Part shown: piece by piece, positions 37,487 to 45,284 of the stretch
Position numbering within the stretch: the first letter of the stretch is position 1
How the letters are laid out: every line of letters starts with the position of its first letter
Source of the DNA: a virus
IMG/VR virus record: IMGVR_UViG_3300009151_003627
Location: 1 to 45,498 of that record
Direction: 5' to 3' (one strand)
DNA length: 45,498 nt
Notes under the pieces: model-generated
The model's database searches: none
What the model was told of the DNA's origin: nothing
Seen by the model: the letters and a program-made list of their open reading frames with translations, nothing else
Made by a program: the position numbers and the translations under genes

Positions 37487-38295
37487 TATCTGTAACCATG
37501 AACGTATGATCTAAAATACTTAATATTATGGTTAATGGTATGCATAGTGGCTACCGAGGGTTCAGGAGTGTTAAGTAGCTCAATGAGTTTGAGGGATTTC
37601 TTAGTAGCCAGACCGCCAGGCTCGTAGCCAATGCCCAACAAAGCGTGAACAATAGGGCTAGAGGTATCGAGCGATTCGATCCAATCAAACCCCTCACGGT
37701 AGAACATAAATTCAATCGGTAACGCACACCCAAGGAGGTGATGCGGCTTTTCAGTATTGATAACACCATCTTCTAATAATCTTGTTAAAGTTTGCACCCT
37801 ACCTAATGTATAACCCATCCATTTATTAGGATGAGGACAAATCTCGAGGTAGTACGAGTAGTCAAATGAAATTGCAATCTTATCTACACCAATCACATTA
37901 TCTAGATAGTCGTAGCATTGAACGAGATCTTCATAACTCTTACCCTGAACAACACCTATACTTTTACTATTCTTTGGTGTCTTACCCCAATAGTTCTCTT
38001 TCCAGTCCAATGCTTTATCCATTGTGCCTAGAGTATCTTCAAGTACGTCAGGAATAATATACTCAGTAGGTTTAAGTTTATCAATCCATTCAAAATACTT
38101 ACCTGCTTCAAAAGCAGTACCTAACTCAAAAATAGAATTATCTAGCAATACCTGGCGGCCCTGGGCTAGAGAATCTTCAAAGAATTGGTAGTAGGTTGGT
38201 TCTGTTTCGAACAAGTGGACAAGAGCGTAATCGTAATCGTTATAACTACGAGACCGATCAAGAAGGCAAAGCGGGGATTCATGGCTAATTTTCAT
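37486..38295 (-). CDS. dpdA: DpdA-like DNA guanine transglycosylase
   Basis: A 269-residue TIM-barrel protein of the tRNA-guanine transglycosylase superfamily, shorter than tRNA TGTs and without their zinc site. Marks are LLDNSIFELG (Asp52), IIPDVLED (Asp83), GVVQGKSYEDL (Gln117), HHLLGCALP (residues 185-193) and SLDTSSPIVHA (Asp210, candidate nucleophile). Phage DpdA proteins insert preQ0, preQ1 or derivatives in place of guanine in DNA. It sits with all biosynthetic genes in one operon, which strongly supports this role. Subfamily cannot be assigned by eye. Overlaps the nuclease-like gene upstream as ATGA. Confidence 0.75.
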   Translation of the reverse strand: MKISHESPLCLLDRSRSYNDYDYALVHLFETEPTYYQFFEDSLAQGRQVLLDNSIFELGTAFEAGKYFEWIDKLKPTEYIIPDVLEDTLGTMDKALDWKENYWGKTPKNSKSIGVVQGKSYEDLVQCYDYLDNVIGVDKIAISFDYSYYLEICPHPNKWMGYTLGRVQTLTRLLEDGVINTEKPHHLLGCALPIEFMFYREGFDWIESLDTSSPIVHALLGIGYEPGGLATKKSLKLIELLNTPEPSVATMHTINHNIKYFRSYVHGYR

Positions 38296-38729
38296 TGTAG
38301 TTTCTCAATAATATCTAATGCAACAGGAGCCCAGATTACAGTATCATCGTACTTAGTTTTCTTGGCTCGGTGCTCATTATTACTTACATAAGTTATCATA
38401 TCTTCTATATTATAACGGTAAATAGATTTTGTATCCACGTCTACACCGTAAATTTGTTTTGCTGATGTAGTATACAACCACCCTGCCTGCTGTTTTTTAT
38501 TATTAAACAATTCCACGCAAAGAGTACCCATGTAATAGTTTGCTTTAACATCAACAGGAATACCATTAATGATACAATCAATCTTTAGTCTTACTTGACT
38601 AATAATATCGTTTCTATCTTCAAATAGTATATTATTAGTCTTGCAATATTCTTCTACAATGGCCTCGCCAAGATCGCCCTTGGCACCTTTAGCACCATAG
38701 CGACCTTCGGAGTTTGCATACCAAGTCAT
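38292..38729 (-). CDS. PD-(D/E)XK nuclease-like protein
   Basis: A 145-residue protein: KGDLGEAIVEEYC (E22) begins the core helix, KIDCIINGIPVDVKANYY gives D51 and the D60-x-K62 pair, the classic PD-(D/E)XK active site, followed by a helical end. It overlaps the DpdA-like gene by 4 bases and follows folE by three. It may be a DNA repair or restriction-like nuclease; its place directly upstream of the transglycosylase makes a link to modified DNA (targeting or cutting unmodified DNA) possible but unproven. Confidence 0.6.
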   Translation of the reverse strand: MTWYANSEGRYGAKGAKGDLGEAIVEEYCKTNNILFEDRNDIISQVRLKIDCIINGIPVDVKANYYMGTLCVELFNNKKQQAGWLYTTSAKQIYGVDVDTKSIYRYNIEDMITYVSNNEHRAKKTKYDDTVIWAPVALDIIEKLQ

Positions 38730-38732
38730 AAA

Positions 38733-39410
38733 TTACTTCTTAATAAGAGACATGAACTCAGCTCGGCAATCGGGCTCACTCTTAAAGCAACCACCAAGCT
38801 TGGCTGTGAGGGTAGAAGAGGAATGATCTTCAACACCTCTGCTCTTAACACAGTAATGAGTACCTTCAATCACAACTGCAACGTCTTCAGTACCTAGGAT
38901 AAAAGACAGAGCATGATATACTTGCTCGGCAATACGTTCCTGCACCTGAGGGCGACGGGCAAAGTACTCTACAATACGGTTCAACTTAGATAAACCCAGG
39001 ACTTTACCCTTAGGAATATAACCAATGTGTGCCTTACCGTCGATAGTAACAAAGTGATGCTCGCAGTTAGACATCATAGTAATGTCTTTTTCAACCACCA
39101 TTTCATCGTACCCCATTTTATTCTCAATCACGGTACACTTAGGAAAGTTCTCAGGCTTAAGACCCCAAAAGATTTCCCGTACAAACATCTTAGCTACACG
39201 CTTAGGTGTATCCATCAACGAGTCATCGGTCAAATCAAGACCCAACGTCTCCATAATGACAGCAAAGTTCTTTTCAATCTTTGCAATCTTACGCTCATCT
39301 TTTACTCCAAGTCTATCTAGTACAATAGGTGTATGCACACCTTTAGAGATAAGATACTCTTCTACTTTATAGCCTAGTTCGGCGTCTGTTTTTCCAGCTT
39401 GTAATGACAT
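38733..39410 (-). CDS. folE: GTP cyclohydrolase I (FolE)
   Basis: A 225-residue enzyme converting GTP to dihydroneopterin triphosphate, the first step of 7-deazaguanine synthesis. Zinc ligands C116 and H119 (NCEHH) and C187 (THYC) are intact, and GYIPKGKVLGLSKLNRIVEY and FARRPQVQERI are the family signatures. It starts one base after queE, confirming operon membership. Serving folate synthesis is an alternative role but less likely here. Confidence 0.95.
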   Translation of the reverse strand: MSLQAGKTDAELGYKVEEYLISKGVHTPIVLDRLGVKDERKIAKIEKNFAVIMETLGLDLTDDSLMDTPKRVAKMFVREIFWGLKPENFPKCTVIENKMGYDEMVVEKDITMMSNCEHHFVTIDGKAHIGYIPKGKVLGLSKLNRIVEYFARRPQVQERIAEQVYHALSFILGTEDVAVVIEGTHYCVKSRGVEDHSSSTLTAKLGGCFKSEPDCRAEFMSLIKK

Positions 39411-39411
39411 T

Positions 39412-40269
39412 TTAGGTTCCCCATTCGTTTTTAAATAAAGGCACTTGAAGTCGATCGCTGTAGCGATAACCCTTCTTCATGGCAAGTTCTGCCACAGCCC
39501 GGTTGTTCATATGATATACCGACTCAACACCTCCAACAGGCATTAAGTATACCGGTCCCATGAAGCCAGCTGCACGGTATGCTTCTACTGCCTTCTCTGC
39601 TTCATCTGCATCCTCTTGAGATGCAACTACAAATTTTAAGTACACATAACCTACCATACCATAATCGGCAACAATTTCTGGCTTAATAGCATCATCCCAT
39701 TTTTCACCTGATACCGATAGCTTAGGTGATACAGAGAATGTAATTTGGCGATCAAAGTTACCAGGTACTCCCCAGCCCCATCTATCTAAATGGTCTTTAA
39801 ACTCTTTAGTTAGTTCTTGTGTACCATTGGTCTCAAAGGTAATCTCTTTTAATGCTCTCATCTTAGGATGATTAAGCAAATCTGGGTATGCTCTTTGCCA
39901 CCCTAGTAAAGGCTCACCCCCGGTAATTACAAGATGTTCTTCTTTCCATTCTTTGTATGGTAGAGAATCCACAATAGCTTCGGCAACCGAGTCAGTATCA
40001 AGAACGGGAGATAGATGCTTAAAACGAGGATCCCAACTAGCGTATGAATCACAGCCAGTACTAACCAACGGTAGTTCTTTATAGTTAAGAAATTTACCAA
40101 CTTCTGCGGCCACAAAATCGACCTCCTTACTTTGTTCACCTTTAGGCATACCAAAGCCACTACAGGTAAAATTACAACCAAAGGTACGAAGAAATACAGA
40201 AGGTACGCCCATGTAGCGACCCTCACCTTGAATAGAATAGAATAATTCTGCTACTTTAAGTTTAGCCAT
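39412..40269 (-). CDS. queE: 7-carboxy-7-deazaguanine synthase (QueE)
   Basis: A 285-residue radical SAM enzyme acting on 6-carboxytetrahydropterin. Start MAKLKVAELFYSIQGEG is the standard QueE opening, LVITGGEPLL the GGE motif, and MPVGGVESV a later signature. The iron-sulfur motif is split: C32 and C36 (GCNFTC) are followed by a 36-residue insertion before C73 in GCDSYASWD, which aligns with the C-D-T-x-Y-x-W-D end of a normal CX3CX2C motif. First enzyme gene of the operon; overlaps the membrane-protein stop by one base. Confidence 0.92.
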   Translation of the reverse strand: MAKLKVAELFYSIQGEGRYMGVPSVFLRTFGCNFTCSGFGMPKGEQSKEVDFVAAEVGKFLNYKELPLVSTGCDSYASWDPRFKHLSPVLDTDSVAEAIVDSLPYKEWKEEHLVITGGEPLLGWQRAYPDLLNHPKMRALKEITFETNGTQELTKEFKDHLDRWGWGVPGNFDRQITFSVSPKLSVSGEKWDDAIKPEIVADYGMVGYVYLKFVVASQEDADEAEKAVEAYRAAGFMGPVYLMPVGGVESVYHMNNRAVAELAMKKGYRYSDRLQVPLFKNEWGT

Positions 40270-40439
40270 TATACTAACTCCTCTGCAATGCCGAGGATCT
40301 CTGCGATGATTAAAAAGATGCCAGCTAAGATAAGACTTTGTGGCCAGATGAGAGAGATACCAGCAAAAATTCTGATGATACTCTTAACGAACGAAATACG
40401 CGCATGCCAGTTGGCATCAGGTTGATTAAAGGTCAACAA
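40269..40439 (-). CDS. Small membrane protein (56 aa)
   Basis: Ends in two hydrophobic spans (IRIFAGISLIWPQSLILAGI, then FLIIAEILGIAEELV). The longest frame runs from GTG at 40469, which is only 5 bases after a -10 box. AGGAG lies 5 bases before the TTG at 40439 (8 before the TTG at 40436), so I favour a TTG start. Translationally coupled to queE (TAATG). Function unknown. Confidence 0.5.
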   Translation of the reverse strand: MLTFNQPDANWHARISFVKSIIRIFAGISLIWPQSLILAGIFLIIAEILGIAEELV

Positions 40440-40474
40440 TTTAACTCCTAGTTGTACGTGGAAGGGCACGATCC

Positions 40475-40504
40475 ATTATATAGGCTAGTCATAATCTGGA
40501 TCAA
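40475..40504 (-). promoter_or_regulatory. Candidate sigma70 promoter ahead of 7-deazaguanine operon
   Basis: TTGATC-18-TATAAT inside the end of the gene at 40485. If used, it would drive the membrane-protein gene, queE, folE and onward. Weaker than the other early promoters because of its spacer. Confidence 0.4.
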
Positions 40505-40799
40505 CTGGTTCTGGTGGTTTCTCGATAACATATCTACCGAAAGCCAACCTAGCTTTTTTCAGCTTAGGAAAAGGTGCAAGAGGCCAATCGGGGTTAATCC
40601 AAGTTGGCTTCTTACGGGGGGAACAGGAAGTATTAATTATAAAGAAACGTTCGCGGGGAACTCCGGCCAATTTGCGAGCTTTATTAATATGCTGCCACAG
40701 AAAGAGACCATCTTCATCCTCTGGAATACTCTCATAGGTCTTATCCTCTGAAGCGTAACCGTCTTTATCTTTAATATAGTAATATACTTTAACAGGCAT
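40485..40799 (-). CDS. Hypothetical protein (104 aa), leaderless
   Basis: A basic, aromatic protein starting MPVKVYYYIKDKDGYASED and ending EKPPEPVDPDYD, with KKPTWINPDWPLAPFPK near the middle. The ATG lies 6 bases after a consensus -10 box, suggesting a leaderless mRNA. It is the first gene after gp55. Function unknown. Confidence 0.6.
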   Translation of the reverse strand: MPVKVYYYIKDKDGYASEDKTYESIPEDEDGLFLWQHINKARKLAGVPRERFFIINTSCSPRKKPTWINPDWPLAPFPKLKKARLAFGRYVIEKPPEPVDPDYD

Positions 40800-40805
40800 G
40801 TACCT

Positions 40806-40834
40806 ATTATAGGCTATACCCTATTGAATGTCAA
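40806..40834 (-). promoter_or_regulatory. Consensus sigma70 promoter, leaderless
   Basis: TTGACA-17-TATAAT, both hexamers perfect, overlapping the end of gp55. The start codon of the gene at 40799 is 6 bases after the -10 box. Confidence 0.75.
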
Positions 40835-41393
40835 GTGTTCCTTCGTCAGAAACGTCTTTTTTCTTAGGTTTTTTGACCGTTCTCTTATCAATATCAATGT
40901 TATCTACATGCTTTCTCATCATTTCTACCAATGAATTTGCAAATTCTTCATTACCATCAGAATGTGCTATCAGCATATCAATATCAATGTTTTCTAGTAA
41001 CTTGTATTTAGTTGCTTGTTGTTTCTTTTCTTTCTGTATACGTCTTACGAACGCAAAGAAAGTAATCTGGGTGAAGTAAGCAAAAGGATTCATACCCCTA
41101 TTAGGGTCAAACTTCTCAACAGCAGTCAAGCAGTTCTCTATACCATCAGAGATCATATCGTCTTTAAACGTATAATTAATAAAGTTAGCTTTATATGATA
41201 GGTGGGTGGCAATCTTGAGAAAGCACTCACCAATATATTCTGTAACTCTAGGCTTTTCTAGATTACCCTCTTTTGCCTCTAATACCTTTTTACGATATTC
41301 AACTAAAGCTTCGAAGAACTTTTTATTGTCTACGTAATGGGCTGGGGCTTTTTTAGTGGAGGGTACGTGCTCCACTACTTGTCCAACTATCAT
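40821..41393 (-). CDS. gp55: gp55 late-transcription sigma factor
   Basis: A 190-residue T4 gp55-like sigma factor that with the sliding clamp directs RNA polymerase to TATAAATA late promoters. SDGIENCLTAVEKFDPNRGM and PFAYFTQITFFAFVRRIQKE are the diagnostic region-2-like blocks. The start is the ATG at 41393, which has GAGGAG seven bases upstream; the longer frame overlaps the preceding gene. The C-terminus is a lysine-rich tail. Matching late boxes occur in this window. Confidence 0.92.
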   Translation of the reverse strand: MIVGQVVEHVPSTKKAPAHYVDNKKFFEALVEYRKKVLEAKEGNLEKPRVTEYIGECFLKIATHLSYKANFINYTFKDDMISDGIENCLTAVEKFDPNRGMNPFAYFTQITFFAFVRRIQKEKKQQATKYKLLENIDIDMLIAHSDGNEEFANSLVEMMRKHVDNIDIDKRTVKKPKKKDVSDEGTLDIQ

Positions 41394-41775
41394 TATCATC
41401 CTCCTCGGTGATTTCAATTTCATCAGTATCGTCATCACCCGAAAGTGCTTGTTCAATATCTTCTTCTGTAGCCATTTCTAAATTATCGTACTCAATAATA
41501 AATTGCTTATATTGAGATTCTGCTTTTTCTAACACATTGGTTGCAATTACAACATTACGTGCTGGAATTCTTAAAATTTCTTTTGCAGACATTTTAAGCC
41601 ATGGCTGCATAATATAGGACTCAATCACGCCCCCGGCATAAGGCATCTTCATTGAATGTATTTCTACTGGCTCGGTAACTTCAATATACTTCTTATCAGC
41701 CAGATCCGTACACTCATCTTCAGTAGAGACAATTAAATTTTCTCCGCTGGTTAATTTTAAAAACTTACAGTACAT
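41353..41775 (-). CDS. Lsm-like conserved phage protein (140 aa)
   Basis: Starts MYCKFLKLTSGENLIVSTED and continues with IEVTEPVEIHSMKM. Similar small proteins lie near gp55 and UvsW in T4-like cyanophages and marine phages and look Sm/Lsm-like (a short beta barrel with S-G-E-x-I-I). The acidic C-terminus is variable. An RNA-binding role is a guess. Overlaps UvsW by one base and gp55 by 41 bases. Confidence 0.65.
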   Translation of the reverse strand: MYCKFLKLTSGENLIVSTEDECTDLADKKYIEVTEPVEIHSMKMPYAGGVIESYIMQPWLKMSAKEILRIPARNVVIATNVLEKAESQYKQFIIEYDNLEMATEEDIEQALSGDDDTDEIEITEEDDNDSWTSSGARTLH

Positions 41776-43253
41776 TATAGAGGTACCTTTACTAATTTGT
41801 AGTCAAAGTGCTCATCATTATAGGTCTTAATTCTTTCGATCATATGTAATAATGTATAGTTCTTTCTTGTCTTCCAAGTCAGATCATCACCAATATCATA
41901 TAGATTACAATGTGTCTTTGCATCACCTTTTCGTAAACCTCTACCTACCGACTGTAAGTTTCTAATCTTAGACTTCGTAGGAGATGCAAATATAATATTG
42001 TGAAGGTTCCTAATATTTATACCAGTAGAAAACGTACCGTAGGATGCAACAATAATAGCATCATTCTCTAACTCAGTAATTCGTCTGATATCTTCTCTAT
42101 CAGCAGTCTCAGTACCACCGAATACAAAGAATACTTTTCTATCACCGCCTTTGGCCTTAATCATATCAAAAAGTATTTGTCCATGCTTCTCTACATACTG
42201 AAATAATACTAAAGAGTTACCCGTCTGTGAGATAGCTAGATTACGAATAAATTTATTTCTAGGCTCGTACCCGCAAAGGAAATCCATCTCATCAGGGTAC
42301 TTATTATCTTTACAAGCTTTCTTTACATCGTCAGGATATTGGAGTACCAGACCAAAGATCTTTAACTCGGCTAACTGATCGTTATCCATTAACTGTTTGG
42401 TAGACGTTACTTTATAAACAGAACCAAATAGACCTTCTAGTACCAGTTTATGAGTCTTAGTTCCGTCCAAGGTACCTGTAGTACCTATACGATAAGGTGT
42501 GTTAACCATCTTATGCATGATACCAGTTAAGGACTTTGCCTTGAAGGTATGAGCCTCATCACCGTAGACTACCTGATAGTTCTCAAAGAACTTCTTAGGT
42601 AATTCATATACCGATTGCCAAGTAGAAATAACTATTGGAAGGAGGTTCTCTTTAGAATGCCCTGCATATATACGTGAGCAAGATTCTGATACTTTCCATC
42701 CATTGTTTTGAGAATAAGATTGGAAATCTGCGTACATTTGCTCGACCAAAGAGGTCGTAGGGACCAGGATAAGCTGTCGCCGTTTAAACTTTTCATTCCA
42801 ACGGAGTAGACAGTATATAATGAGAGACTTACCGGAACCTGTTGGTGACAGAAGAAGGCGTCTTCCATCGGTAATTGCTCTATAAACTGCATCGAGTTGA
42901 TAATCTCTGATGGACTCGCCACCGGGCAGTGATAGGTTGAGTTCATTAATAAATTCTTTCAGTACTTCAATGGTTATAGAATCAGACTGATCAATATATT
43001 CACTGTAGTCAATTGTATAGTTATTGACTTCAGCAAAATGTTCTAGATAAGTTTTTAGACCAACATATAACTCTTTAGTGAACATGGAGAAGAGTCTAAT
43101 CTTCCCATCCCATAGCTTGTTGCGAAATAAAGGATGAAACTTAGCCCCTGGAGCATCAAAAGAAAAATGATCTACTAATTCCTGTGCAATAGAAGGATCT
43201 GATTGAACTGTTAGGTAAACATTGTTTTTCTTTTTGATTGCTATATCGGCCAT
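41775..43253 (-). CDS. uvsW: UvsW helicase
   Basis: A 492-residue superfamily 2 helicase. Walker A is PTGSGKS at 137-143, DEAH box at 232-235, motif III GTTGTLDG, and motif VI SVGRGLRKGD. An N-terminal domain of about 110 residues precedes the helicase core as in T4 UvsW, which unwinds branched DNA in recombination-dependent replication. It overlaps UvsY by one base. Confidence 0.95.
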   Translation of the reverse strand: MADIAIKKKNNVYLTVQSDPSIAQELVDHFSFDAPGAKFHPLFRNKLWDGKIRLFSMFTKELYVGLKTYLEHFAEVNNYTIDYSEYIDQSDSITIEVLKEFINELNLSLPGGESIRDYQLDAVYRAITDGRRLLLSPTGSGKSLIIYCLLRWNEKFKRRQLILVPTTSLVEQMYADFQSYSQNNGWKVSESCSRIYAGHSKENLLPIVISTWQSVYELPKKFFENYQVVYGDEAHTFKAKSLTGIMHKMVNTPYRIGTTGTLDGTKTHKLVLEGLFGSVYKVTSTKQLMDNDQLAELKIFGLVLQYPDDVKKACKDNKYPDEMDFLCGYEPRNKFIRNLAISQTGNSLVLFQYVEKHGQILFDMIKAKGGDRKVFFVFGGTETADREDIRRITELENDAIIVASYGTFSTGINIRNLHNIIFASPTKSKIRNLQSVGRGLRKGDAKTHCNLYDIGDDLTWKTRKNYTLLHMIERIKTYNDEHFDYKLVKVPL

Positions 43254-43693
43254 TACATCATACCGTTAGTAAACTTTGCCCACTCAATACCTGATTTAAT
43301 ATCCCAGGTACGAGAGTTAAGTGATCTGATTATTTGTTCTAGCGTATAGATAGTAGTCTTAAAATATTCTATCTTATCTTGTAACTCTACAAGAGTTTGA
43401 TCACATTCAAGCAACTCATCCATCTCATTCTTTAATGGCTTGTTACCCTGGTATTGCGACCAATTTTCATCCTCTAATTCCTGCTTAGTCATTTCACCTC
43501 TAAAGTACTTGTACTTCAGACGTCTGGTGTTAAGGTAATCAGACTCAGCTTTACGTAGTTGTAGCTTAGTCTTAGACAATACAGTAATATACTTGGCATG
43601 GAGGATAGGAACCCGGGCAGCTTCGTGCCCAAGGTTCGTTTCATTAATAGGAGCGTCTCTAGTCCACTCCTCCGTCAATTCACTTAATTTCAT
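43253..43693 (-). CDS. uvsY: UvsY recombination mediator
   Basis: A 146-residue, highly charged helical protein whose opening (MKLSELTEEWTRDAPINETN, then HEAARVPILHAKYI) matches T4 UvsY, which loads the UvsX recombinase. No other domain. Coupled to uvsW, a T4-like arrangement. UvsX itself is outside the window. Confidence 0.85.
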   Translation of the reverse strand: MKLSELTEEWTRDAPINETNLGHEAARVPILHAKYITVLSKTKLQLRKAESDYLNTRRLKYKYFRGEMTKQELEDENWSQYQGNKPLKNEMDELLECDQTLVELQDKIEYFKTTIYTLEQIIRSLNSRTWDIKSGIEWAKFTNGMM

Positions 43694-43711
43694 AATGTAG
43701 TTAGGTTAACT

Positions 43712-44578
43712 TTATTCTGGAAGATCTAAAGTTAAAATTTCTTCTCTCTTCTCTTCCGGCTGAGGCCCGAAGCTAATAATAGCCTCTGGATTACCTTGGA
43801 AACAGAAGTGTCCATAGTGGTTCAGAGAGATAGAAGGATCAAGCCAAACATCACCACCAATTTCTTGCCAGCGACGGCAGAAAGTATAGTCTTCTGATAG
43901 ATAACGACGATCGATAGGATCAATCATGGTATCGAACAATGCATAGAAATGATCTTTCAAATCAGCATTAGCGATATTAACGTCGTTATTATACTTAAGT
44001 TCAGGATACGCCTTAATCATCTTAAGAATAGCTTCACGACTAATCATCATAAAGCCTGTACCGGCATCATGAAGTTTAATCAGACCGTTCTCAACTCCAA
44101 TGGTCTTTGTCTCCTTATCTACAAACTTAAAGTTAATAGCATAATCAGAACCGAAGGATGCCATATCACGATCGGATAACTCTTTACCTTTATTTGCAGG
44201 ATCAGATAGGTTAGCTCTAATCTTATCCCAGGCAACACCCTTCTTAGGATATGCACCTACAACAACATCCTTCTTGTGAGCATATAGTTTCAAAATGTCT
44301 TCAGTCTGAAATTCAATATCAGCATCAACGAACATAAGATGGGTATAGTCAGATGCAAGGAAGTAGGCTACCAATACATTACGGGCCCGTGTTACCAAGG
44401 ACTCATTAGCAATAGTACCAAATGCAAGAGGGATTTGATGACCGTTAAAGAATGTCATCATCTTGATGACTGAACGGAAATAGGGTTCGTTTAGCTGACC
44501 ACCATAGCATGGTGTTGCGATAAAGAATTTGCTTTTACGAATCTCTTCAACAGAGAGTTGAACTTGCTTAGTTGCCAT
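43712..44578 (-). CDS. Glycosyltransferase between uvsY and gp19
   Basis: A 288-residue GT-A-like transferase. FIATPCYGGQLNEPYFRSVI opens the fold, THLMFVDADIEFQ at about residue 88 holds the DxD metal site, and HDAGTGFMMISREAI near 170 matches the acceptor-side loop. Such enzymes are common in the structural-gene neighbourhood of T4-like phages but their acceptor is rarely known. It has its own ribosome site (GGAG). Confidence 0.75.
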   Translation of the reverse strand: MATKQVQLSVEEIRKSKFFIATPCYGGQLNEPYFRSVIKMMTFFNGHQIPLAFGTIANESLVTRARNVLVAYFLASDYTHLMFVDADIEFQTEDILKLYAHKKDVVVGAYPKKGVAWDKIRANLSDPANKGKELSDRDMASFGSDYAINFKFVDKETKTIGVENGLIKLHDAGTGFMMISREAILKMIKAYPELKYNNDVNIANADLKDHFYALFDTMIDPIDRRYLSEDYTFCRRWQEIGGDVWLDPSISLNHYGHFCFQGNPEAIISFGPQPEEKREEILTLDLPE

Positions 44579-44598
44579 AATTTAGCTCCAAAAAAGAA

Positions 44599-45186
44599 TT
44601 ATAATACTTCAATTTCAAATTGTTTATATTTAAAAGAAGCGATGCCTACGAAATAATCAACCGAAGAGGAGGTAATATCAAAATCAAGAGCTTCAACTGA
44701 AACAGGGAAAGCATCTTTAAAATTAATATTAGTCTTCGGTACGTTGTTACTATCCAAAATAGTTAGAGTTGCGTCTGAATAAGCTACAGCAATCGAACCA
44801 CCAGAAGCGTTTCTAACGAAAGGAAACCTATTCAACCTTTCACCAGTAAAATTTCTATATTGATTATAGTCTGTTGGAAAGCCAAGTGCAACTAACCATT
44901 CGTATAATTCAATGTAATTTGACATATCTTCGGTAATTAAAAACCGAATTGTAAAGTCTCCAAATACGTTTTTATCCCCGACATGTGGTATATCGATAAA
45001 AGGCGTCGGTTGACTAGCAAAACCTAGAGTTAACGAAGGTAAATTTGCCGATTGACATGTGAATGCCACACTAGGTAGGTTTTTAATAGTAAACCTAAAA
45101 GCATTAGGTCTAAGAAAGTTAGCAACCGGTGTGGTTGTTATACTACTTACATCATTTAATATTGTTGAAAGATTGGCTGTAAACAT
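44599..45186 (-). CDS. gp19: gp19 tail tube protein
   Basis: A 195-residue protein. Features FRFTIKNLPSVAFTCQSANL and WLVALGFPTDYNQYRNFTGE with a beta-rich C-terminus identify a T4-like tail tube monomer. It lies downstream of gp23 behind its own late promoter. The close relative gp54 (baseplate tube initiator) is an alternative, but the length and the gp23 neighbourhood favour gp19. Confidence 0.75.
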   Translation of the reverse strand: MFTANLSTILNDVSSITTTPVANFLRPNAFRFTIKNLPSVAFTCQSANLPSLTLGFASQPTPFIDIPHVGDKNVFGDFTIRFLITEDMSNYIELYEWLVALGFPTDYNQYRNFTGERLNRFPFVRNASGGSIAVAYSDATLTILDSNNVPKTNINFKDAFPVSVEALDFDITSSSVDYFVGIASFKYKQFEIEVL

Positions 45187-45204
45187 TGATTGTTTCCTTT
45201 ACAA

Positions 45205-45212
45205 TATTTATA
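45205..45212 (-). promoter_or_regulatory. T4-type late promoter for gp19
   Basis: Exact TATAAATA, 18 bases upstream of the gp19 ATG, with AAAGGAAAC as ribosome site. gp55 in the same window is the matching sigma factor. Confidence 0.8.
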
Positions 45213-45218
45213 AACAAA

Positions 45219-45245
45219 AAAAGGGAGCTTTTTAGGCTCCCTTTT
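45219..45245 (-). terminator. Terminator after gp23
   Basis: Minus-strand hairpin AAAAGGGAGC-7-GCTCCCTTTT (10-bp stem with T tract TTTTTTT), preceded by a smaller CCCG(3)CGGG hairpin. Located between gp23 and gp19. Confidence 0.85.
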
Positions 45246-45284
45246 AACCCGTTTCCGGGATCCGTTCTTATCGACGGCTTTAGA

